A DNA stretch of 64,000 bases, taken from positions 868,001 through 932,000 of the forward strand of contig JAIXWY010000011.1 of the NCBI GenBank assembly GCA_027490995.1, read 5' to 3'. Both the position numbers and the translations under genes were made by a program. Position 1 is the first letter of the stretch, and every line of letters begins with the position of its first letter. Positions 58,080-64,000 of this stretch are shown here, in pieces. Below the pieces are notes generated by a model that was not told the origin of the DNA, made no database searches, and was given only the letters and a program-made list of their open reading frames with translations. The stretch comes from Opitutaceae bacterium. GTDB lineage: Bacteria > Verrucomicrobiota > Verrucomicrobiia > Opitutales > Opitutaceae.

Positions 58080-59867
58080 TTATTCCGGCATGACCGTCTG
58101 AATATGCAGCTCTTTGAGCTGCTTCGGCGTCACGGGAGTGGGGCTCTGAGCCATCAGGTCCTGCCCCTTCTGAGTCTTGGGGAAGGCGATGACATCGCGG
58201 ATGCTCGTCGTGCCACAGAGGAGAGCCACCATGCGATCGAGGCCAAAGGCAATACCTCCATGAGGCGGGGCACCGTAGGTGAAGGCCTTGAGCATGTAGC
58301 CGAAACGGCTCTCAACGACGTCCGCCGGGATCTTGAGCACATCCTCAAACACCTTCTTTTGCAGCGCGGGCTGGTGGATGCGGATCGAGCCACCACCCAG
58401 CTCCATGCCGTTGAGGACAACGTCGTAGTGCTGCCCACGGACGGCCTTGGGGTCGGAATCCAGCAACGAGGCATCCTCCGGCACCGGAGCCGTGAACGGA
58501 TGGTGTGTGGCTGCGTAGCGGTTCTCCGCCTCGTCGTAGCTCATCAGCGGAAAATCGACGACCCAGAGGAACTTCCAGTCGTCGTGCCGAATCGTCAGCT
58601 TACCGCGCTTCTGCAGCAGCGCAGCCGCCTCGAGACGGATGCGGCCGAGGATCGCGCAGGCCTTCTCCCAAGGCGCAGCAGCGAAGAAGATCATATCGCC
58701 TTCGGCGACACCCAGCTGCTCGGTGAGCGCCTGCTTTTCGGCGTCGGAGAAGAACTTCACGATCGGCGACTTCCACTCACCCTGCTCCACCTTGATGAAG
58801 GCGAGTCCCTTCGCACCAAGAGACTTCGCGACCTCTTCGAGGCTCTTCAGCTCACCTTGGGTCAGATCGGAGAGGCCCTTCGCATTCAGCGCCTTGATCA
58901 CGCCACCGCCGGCGGCAGTGGCCTGGAAGACCTTGAAGGCGGAGTTGCGGAAAAGATCCGTGAAGTCGACTAGCTCCATCGCGAAGCGGACGTCAGGCTT
59001 GTCCACACCGTAGCGGTTCATCGCGTCGACGAACGCCATCCGCGGGAACGGCGCGGGCAGGTCCACGCCCAGCACTTCCTTCCACACGCGCTGCAGCATG
59101 CCTTCGAAGAGCGAGTAGACGTCCTCGCGGGTGATGAACGAGGCTTCCACGTCCACTTGCGTGAACTCCATCTGCCGGTCGGCCCGGAGATCTTCGTCAC
59201 GGAAACACCGCGCGATTTGAAAGTAACGCTCCACGCCCGCCACCATCAGGATCTGCTTGAACTGCTGCGGCGACTGGGAAAGCGCGTAGAACTGACCTGG
59301 GTGGATGCGCGACGGAACGAGGTACTCACGGGCGCCCTCCGGCGTGCTCTTGAAGAGGGCCGGCGTCTCCACCTCGATGAACTCGCGGCTATCGAAATAA
59401 TCGCGGATCGCCTTGGTCGCGCGGTGGCGCACCTGCAGGTTGCGCCGCATCTTCGGCCGGCGAAGGTCGAGATAGCGGTAGGTCAGGCGCAAATCCTCGT
59501 TCACCTTGTCACCACCAGCGTCGTCCAGCGGGAACGGAGGCGTCTCGGAGACATTGTGGATCGTCAGCTCCGTCGCCTCGATCTCGATGCCACCCGTCGG
59601 GAGCGATGGATTGACCGTGCCGGCCGGGCGAGCCGCGACTTTCCCGGTCACGCCGATCACGGACTCCGGCTTGAGGTGCGCCGCTTGCTGACCGAGCCCG
59701 GCGTTCACCTGCGGGTCGAACTTCACCTGGGTGATGCCCTGCCGGTCACGCAGGTCGACGAAGAGGATGCCGCCGTGGTCGCGGACAGAGTCCACCCAGC
59801 CAAGCAACGAAACGGTTGCTCCGAGTTCGGCAGGCGTGAGTTGGGCACAATGATGGGTGCGATTCAT
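58080..59867 (-). CDS. aspS: Aspartyl-tRNA synthetase, probably non-discriminating (Asp/Asn)
   Basis: 595 aa from the ATG at 59867. OB-fold anticodon domain (LLGWVDSVRDHGGILFVDLRDRQG), class II core with motif 2 FRDEDLRADRQMEFTQVD, the bacterial GAD insertion, and motif 3 GIAFGLDRMVALLCG. Counting from the start, residue 31 is His (RDHGG) and residue 83 is Gly (RPAGTVN). In Pseudomonas aeruginosa these two residues are known to let AspRS charge both tRNA-Asp and tRNA-Asn, while E. coli has Leu and Lys at the equivalent places. So this enzyme probably makes Asp-tRNA-Asn, which GatCAB must then amidate. No AsnRS or gat gene is in the window apart from a YqeY-like gene at 61474. Confidence 0.95.
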   Translation of the reverse strand: MNRTHHCAQLTPAELGATVSLLGWVDSVRDHGGILFVDLRDRQGITQVKFDPQVNAGLGQQAAHLKPESVIGVTGKVAARPAGTVNPSLPTGGIEIEATELTIHNVSETPPFPLDDAGGDKVNEDLRLTYRYLDLRRPKMRRNLQVRHRATKAIRDYFDSREFIEVETPALFKSTPEGAREYLVPSRIHPGQFYALSQSPQQFKQILMVAGVERYFQIARCFRDEDLRADRQMEFTQVDVEASFITREDVYSLFEGMLQRVWKEVLGVDLPAPFPRMAFVDAMNRYGVDKPDVRFAMELVDFTDLFRNSAFKVFQATAAGGGVIKALNAKGLSDLTQGELKSLEEVAKSLGAKGLAFIKVEQGEWKSPIVKFFSDAEKQALTEQLGVAEGDMIFFAAAPWEKACAILGRIRLEAAALLQKRGKLTIRHDDWKFLWVVDFPLMSYDEAENRYAATHHPFTAPVPEDASLLDSDPKAVRGQHYDVVLNGMELGGGSIRIHQPALQKKVFEDVLKIPADVVESRFGYMLKAFTYGAPPHGGIAFGLDRMVALLCGTTSIRDVIAFPKTQKGQDLMAQSPTPVTPKQLKELHIQTVMPE

Positions 59868-59948
59868 GGGCGTGGTCACCGTTGAGCTAAGCGGGAGCGC
59901 CGGGGGACCCGCAAACCAATTCTCCGAGGGAGAAGCTGGTCCGACGCC

Positions 59949-61385
59949 TCAGGCGTCCGCAGTCCGGCGGCAGGGCAACAGGGCGGCGTCCTGCATGCCG
60001 TGGATGATCTTCTTATCCGGAGGGCAGAAGGTGGCTAGCGCCCCCCCCAGTTGCACACTGCCGCTCTGCACGAAATAGTAGGGGCAAAGCCGGAGACGGC
60101 CGTGCTCGTCAGCGGCGGGGTAAGGCGCGGCGTCGGCGTAGAGACGGTGCGCGACCCGCTGGGGTTTCCGATACTCCTGCACGAGGTGGAGGTGGTGCGG
60201 CGCCGACGCCACCGCCGCCTCGATCGCCGCCTGCCATTCCTCCCGCGAACAATCGCTCCCCAGGGTCACGCCGCGGGCTCCCCATGCCGTCTCATGAAAG
60301 CCGGAAATCTTGACGATCAGCTCGCGCTCGCGTTGCGAGGCAGCCGAGAGCTGGCGCCAGTCCGTCAGGGCCCGACCGCCGACGCGCGGGCCGTCCAGAA
60401 ACGCACCGGGCGGGAGCGGCGCAGGGTCCATGACCCAGGTCATGGGGATCAGACGGCGCAGGGTCTCGAGCGCCGCCCGCGATAGCGTCTCCGTCCAGAA
60501 ATCCACCAGGCGTGAATGGTGAAAAAGGCCAAAGGCCATCTTCTCTTCTTGGAACGGACGCAGCGGTGGCGCAATCGCCACTTCGCCCGCGCGCCACGCC
60601 TCCAGCAGGTGCTCCGTCGCCGGGATGTTGCCGAGATCGAACAGCTCGAAAAAGCGGTAGACGACGTCGATCTTTTCGGGATTCCCCTCGAGGTCGAAGC
60701 AGAGCGTCGATCCGAGGGGAAAGAGTTCATCGGGTCGAAGGCAGAACACGCGCTGGCCCTGCAGCTGCAGCTGCTGCGCCAGCCAGTGCATTTCGGGCCG
60801 GTACGTCGCCGCCTCGTCGGAGACCACCAAGGCGATCAGCGGATTGCGCAGGTCGGGCTTCAGCGCCGCCAGACCAGCGTGAAACAGGCGGACCATCGCA
60901 TCGCCGGATCCGATCACCGCAGCGTCACCGCCCAAGGAATACAGGCGATTCAGGAAAGCGGTGAGCCCGATTCCGCCAGGCACCGAGTCGAGCTCGGTCA
61001 TGACGAACCCTTCCGCCGTGAGCAGGAGATCAGGGCGGAGAATTGTCGGAAGGCTTCCGCGATTGCGGGCGTCGCGGGCGTGCGCGAGGAGTGCCGGCGG
61101 CTTTCCGCGGTCGAGGTACTCGGCGACCCACGGAGCTAGGAGCGGCTTGTTGCGCAAAAGATTCCGGCCGGCCGCGGAGCGCAAATAAAGGGTCTCCAGT
61201 GCCTGATGGAACTCGAGGCATGCGGCGCCGATCCCCTCCAGTTCGCGGACCTGTGCCGGGCTCAGCGGCCAAGCTTCGGGGGCCAGTCGCCAAGACTTGG
61301 CCTCGAACAACGGCTGCCCGGCAAAGGCGGACTGCAGGGTGTCTCGGGCGAGGTCAGGCATGGCGACAGGGGAAGCTGCGTGCAT
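59949..61385 (-). CDS. Unknown cytoplasmic protein, possibly ATP-grasp-related
   Basis: 478 aa; no firm family. A central stretch, TILRPDLLLTAEGFVMTELDSVPGGIGLTAFLNRLY, has the R-D...G....E.....GG arrangement seen in circularly permuted ATP-grasp enzymes, and VYRFFELFDLGNIPATEHLLEAW plus a late EYRKPQRVAHRLY follow in similar order. No signal peptide and no membrane helix. Rich in Leu and Arg, 62% aligned by eye to nothing else in the window. If ATP-grasp, it would ligate a carboxylate to an amine using ATP; substrate unknown. It lies between aspS and the YqeY-like gene on the same strand. Confidence 0.55.
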   Translation of the reverse strand: MHAASPVAMPDLARDTLQSAFAGQPLFEAKSWRLAPEAWPLSPAQVRELEGIGAACLEFHQALETLYLRSAAGRNLLRNKPLLAPWVAEYLDRGKPPALLAHARDARNRGSLPTILRPDLLLTAEGFVMTELDSVPGGIGLTAFLNRLYSLGGDAAVIGSGDAMVRLFHAGLAALKPDLRNPLIALVVSDEAATYRPEMHWLAQQLQLQGQRVFCLRPDELFPLGSTLCFDLEGNPEKIDVVYRFFELFDLGNIPATEHLLEAWRAGEVAIAPPLRPFQEEKMAFGLFHHSRLVDFWTETLSRAALETLRRLIPMTWVMDPAPLPPGAFLDGPRVGGRALTDWRQLSAASQRERELIVKISGFHETAWGARGVTLGSDCSREEWQAAIEAAVASAPHHLHLVQEYRKPQRVAHRLYADAAPYPAADEHGRLRLCPYYFVQSGSVQLGGALATFCPPDKKIIHGMQDAALLPCRRTADA

Positions 61386-61473
61386 GGCATTAACCGCGAC
61401 CCCACGCGAGCACTTCCGCGCGCCGTCAGCGGCAACAACGGACGTCGCATCAGTGCCGAAACGCGCGCCGATC

Positions 61474-61923
61474 CTACGCGAGCTTCGACTGCAACAGACG
61501 GCTAACCACGGCGAAATCCAGCTGCCCGGCGTTCGGATGCTGCTTGAGCGCGCCCATGACCCGACCCATGTCCTTCTTAGTCGTCGCCCCGGTCGCTTGC
61601 AAAACGTCGTTCACCAGCGCCTCGGTCTGCGCGGCATCGAGCCCCTTCGGGAGGTAGGCCTCGAGGAGGGTGATTTCAGCCGAATTGGCCTCGACCAGAT
61701 CGGTGCGGCCGGCTTTGGCGAACTCATCGCGGGCGTCGGAGAGATTCTTCACCGCCTTGCGCAAGGTCGTCATCACGAGGCCCTCTTCGATGGGCTTGCC
61801 TTGATCCATCGACGCACGCTGGATGGCGGCGTCGCAGGTGCGGAGGATCGTCGCCGTCTTGGTGTCCCGGGCCTTCATCGCCGCGATGATGTCGGCGCGG
61901 ATGCGTTCGTAGGTGGAGGGCAT
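61474..61923 (-). CDS. GatB/YqeY-domain protein
   Basis: 149 aa from the ATG at 61923; the longer open frame upstream overlaps the divergent oxidoreductase gene. The sequence is that of YqeY: TYERIRADIIAAMKARDTKTATILRTCDAAIQRA, then EEGLVMTTLRKAVKNLSDARDEFAKAGRTDL, ITLLEAYLPKGL, and DMGRVMGALKQH near the end. YqeY proteins resemble the tRNA-binding tail of GatB. Their role is unsettled, but the presence fits a cell that makes Asn-tRNA by transamidation (see aspS). Divergent from the Gfo/Idh gene, 103 bases between starts. Confidence 0.9.
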   Translation of the reverse strand: MPSTYERIRADIIAAMKARDTKTATILRTCDAAIQRASMDQGKPIEEGLVMTTLRKAVKNLSDARDEFAKAGRTDLVEANSAEITLLEAYLPKGLDAAQTEALVNDVLQATGATTKKDMGRVMGALKQHPNAGQLDFAVVSRLLQSKLA

Positions 61924-62026
61924 GCGGCAAGTGTGACGCCTGCCCGCCGCCTGTCGAGCCGTCCTCCCCGGCTTGCCCCGTTTCCTCCGACGTACTCGTA
62001 TCACTCCCCTTCCCTTTCCTGATCCT

Positions 62027-63106
62027 ATGACCCCGCCCACCTCACCTACCCCGATCGGCTTCGGCATCGTTGGTCCCGGAATGATCGCTGACTTTCACGC
62101 GCGCGCGATCGCGGCCATCCCCGGCTGTGCGGTCAAGGGCGTCTGCGGCCGCTCGGCGGCCGCCACCAAGGCTTTTGCGGAGAAGCACGGCGTGGCGTTC
62201 ACGACGGACCGGGTCGAGGACCTGGTCGCGCGCGACGACATCCAAGTGATCTGCGTCACCACCCCGAGCGGGGCTCACCTTGAGCCTGCGCTGACGGCGA
62301 TGCGCGGCGGACGCCATGTGGTGGTCGAGAAGCCGATCGAGGTGACGCTGGAACGGATGGACGCCCTGCTCGCGGCCAGCCGCGCGGCGCGCGTGCATCT
62401 GCTGCCCATCTTTCAGGCGCGCTACGGGGAGGGTGCGCGTACGGTGAAGCGCGCCCTGGACGCGGGGCGGTTTGGGCGCCTCGTCCTCGCCAGCGCCTAC
62501 GTCAAGTGGGTGCGCGCGGCCGCGTACTATCACCAGAGTTGGCACGGCACGCTGGCGCTCGACGGCGGCGGTGCACTGATCAATCAGGCGATCCACGCGA
62601 TTGACTTGCTCCAATGGTTCGCCGGCGTACCGACGGATGTATTCGCATGGACGACGCGGCGCGTGCACACCGGCATCGAGGCGGAAGACACAGCGGCGGC
62701 CACGCTGCGGTTCGGCGATGGAGCGCTCGGAGTGATCGAGGCCTCCACCGCCGCCTATCCCGGTTGGTCGCGCCGCCTTGAGCTCTGCGGCGAGAACGGA
62801 TCGATCGTGCTCGAGGATGACCGCATCACCCGCTGGGACTTCCGCGAGGCCGCGCCGGAGGACGAAACGATCCGTCAGGGCGCCAGCGCCACCCAGATGG
62901 GCTCCGGAGCCAGTTCTCCCAGCGGAATCAGCCACCTCGGGCACCAGAAACAGATCGAAAATCTCGTCGAAGCGATCCGCTCCGGCGCCTCCCTCGAGGT
63001 CGATGGTCCCGAGGCCCGCAAGGCGGTCGCGCTCGTGCTTGCCCTGTACGAGTCGGCGAAGACCGGCCGCCCGGCTCAGCCCTCGACCGGCCCGCGCCCG
63101 GCCTGA
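62027..63106 (+). CDS. Gfo/Idh/MocA-family oxidoreductase, cytoplasmic
   Basis: 359 aa from the ATG at 62027 (a TTG 18 codons upstream gives a non-family N-terminus). Rossmann motif FGIVGPGMIADFHARAIAAI, then VICVTTPSGAHLEPALTAMRGGRHVVVEKPIEVT with the EKP lysine, and the substrate domain GGGALINQAIHAIDLLQWFAGVPTDVFAWT. No export signal, unlike the Tat-exported homologue at 38121. It oxidises or reduces a sugar or inositol-like compound with NAD(P). Convergent with the ThuA-domain gene, a pairing common in this phylum. Confidence 0.93.
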   Translation: MTPPTSPTPIGFGIVGPGMIADFHARAIAAIPGCAVKGVCGRSAAATKAFAEKHGVAFTTDRVEDLVARDDIQVICVTTPSGAHLEPALTAMRGGRHVVVEKPIEVTLERMDALLAASRAARVHLLPIFQARYGEGARTVKRALDAGRFGRLVLASAYVKWVRAAAYYHQSWHGTLALDGGGALINQAIHAIDLLQWFAGVPTDVFAWTTRRVHTGIEAEDTAAATLRFGDGALGVIEASTAAYPGWSRRLELCGENGSIVLEDDRITRWDFREAAPEDETIRQGASATQMGSGASSPSGISHLGHQKQIENLVEAIRSGASLEVDGPEARKAVALVLALYESAKTGRPAQPSTGPRPA

Positions 63107-63205
63107 GGACCAGGAGCGTCCGCGCACCGCTGAGCGAGTGGCCGCAGGGCCGATGACAACCGGCCCGCGTGGATCGGCCGGGCGCGCCGCGTTGCCCGCT
63201 TCAGC

Positions 63206-63958
63206 CTAACCGCCCACCGCACCGCGGATCGGCTCCGGGTGCGTCTTGGCATTCGGCGAGAGATGCACGTCGGCCCAGCGACCCTGCGGCGCCGCCCAGC
63301 GCGCGGCATTCGCCAGCACCCGACGCACATTTTTGTCGTGATAGGTCGGATACGTTTCGTGGCCGGGGCGGAAGTAGAAAATCTTTCCGTTCCCGCGGCG
63401 CCACGTACAACCGCTTCGGAACACTTCCCCGCCCTCGAACCAGGACAGGAAAATCTGCTCTTCGGGGGTGGGAATGACGAAGGGTTCGCCATACATTTCC
63501 TCCTGCGGAAGCTCGAAGTACCGCCCGAGGCCGGCCGCGATGGGGTGGCCTGGGTTACAGACCCAGAGCCGTTCGCGCTCCCCCGCCTCCCGCCACTGCA
63601 GCGAGGCGGTCGTGCCCAGCAACCGGCGGAAGATCTTCGCGTAATGCCCGGAGTGCAGGACGATCAGGCCCATTCCCTCCAGAACCCGCTGCTGGATGCG
63701 ATCGACGACCGCCTCGGCGACGTCGCCGTGCGCCATGTGGCCCCACCACGTCAGGACATCGGTCCGTGCCAAGCGCTCCGCCGTGAGCCCATGCTCCGGT
63801 TCCTGCAGCGTTGCGGTTTCCACGCTGGCCTCCGGCGCCCCTTCCCTGATCGCCTCGGCAATCGCCTCGTGCATCCCCCGGGGATAGACGGCGGCCACCT
63901 TGGAATGGCGCTGCTCATGGACGTTCTCACCCCAGACCACCACGCGAAGCGAAGACAT
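63206..63958 (-). CDS. ThuA-domain (trehalose utilisation-like) protein
   Basis: 250 aa from the ATG at 63958. ThuA-family landmarks: [12 protein letters not shown] at the N-terminus, [40 protein letters not shown] in the flavodoxin-like core, and [32 protein letters not shown] near the end, all typical. These proteins, of glutamine-amidotransferase-like fold, are found with Gfo/Idh oxidoreductases in sugar catabolism and their reaction is not well defined. It faces the Gfo/Idh gene at 62027, with 99 bases between the two stops. Confidence 0.93.
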   Translation of the reverse strand: MSSLRVVVWGENVHEQRHSKVAAVYPRGMHEAIAEAIREGAPEASVETATLQEPEHGLTAERLARTDVLTWWGHMAHGDVAEAVVDRIQQRVLEGMGLIVLHSGHYAKIFRRLLGTTASLQWREAGERERLWVCNPGHPIAAGLGRYFELPQEEMYGEPFVIPTPEEQIFLSWFEGGEVFRSGCTWRRGNGKIFYFRPGHETYPTYHDKNVRRVLANAARWAAPQGRWADVHLSPNAKTHPEPIRGAVGG

Positions 63959-64000
63959 GGGGGCGCAGTACATGCGGCCCGTGTCGGTTTACAAGCTCGA

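Overview
The window is a high-GC bacterial chromosome segment of ordinary gene density that looks like a verrucomicrobium of the Opitutaceae type. The evidence is the combination of a TonB-dependent receptor with the Opitutus-style plug opening, a LacI regulator beside it, Gfo/Idh/MocA and ThuA sugar-catabolism proteins, two LPS glycosyltransferase genes (so a Gram-negative envelope), and a long low-complexity extension on Rho. The taxonomic call is inference; there is no rRNA here. Few genes have a clear Shine-Dalgarno sequence, so starts were chosen from protein alignment, signal peptides and neighbour spacing.

Layout. 1-7457: a partial secreted CocE/NonD-type hydrolase, a secreted PHP phosphoesterase, then an operon RidA-like protein / sugar-type binding protein / permease, divergent from an amidase and a two-domain GTP-cyclohydrolase-II-like protein. 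7487-10917: clpX, clpP and tig (protein folding and turnover), divergent from a TsaB-like gene. 11717-18679: UDP-sugar dehydrogenase, ftsH, tilS, serS and a heptosyltransferase. 18789-20699: an unusual fusion of a lipid A acyltransferase with a second heptosyltransferase. 20753-22743: two oligopeptide ABC ATPases. 22753-26820: three consecutive secretion/pilus ATPases (GspE-like, PilT, PilB-like). 26867-31082: rho, coaE, and divergent comM. 31097-35380: operon of M29 aminopeptidase, adenosine deaminase and an LTA-synthase-family enzyme.

35530-46432 is the accessory, carbohydrate-oriented part: an MFS transporter, a doxX / Gfo-Idh / discoidin-like operon, a secreted lyase-like protein, a large TonB receptor and its LacI neighbour. 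46670-49241 holds a Thermus-type isocitrate dehydrogenase divergent from a LysR regulator, with an inverted repeat between them. A tRNA-Leu(GAG) lies at 49477-49561. 49681-61923 is mostly housekeeping: epsC, pyrD, an acidic-tailed unknown protein, hemB, cysS, thrS, glnB, aspS, an unknown possible ATP-grasp protein and a YqeY-like protein. The window closes with a Gfo/Idh oxidoreductase convergent with a ThuA-domain protein.

No mobile element, CRISPR array, prophage or classical defence system was seen. The most interesting items are single-protein oddities. They are the tandem GCHII-like protein with a substituted catalytic Tyr, the LpxL-GT9 fusion, a ThrRS with no TGS domain and a long insertion, an AspRS carrying the non-discriminating His31/Gly83 signature, and the acidic-tailed unknown.
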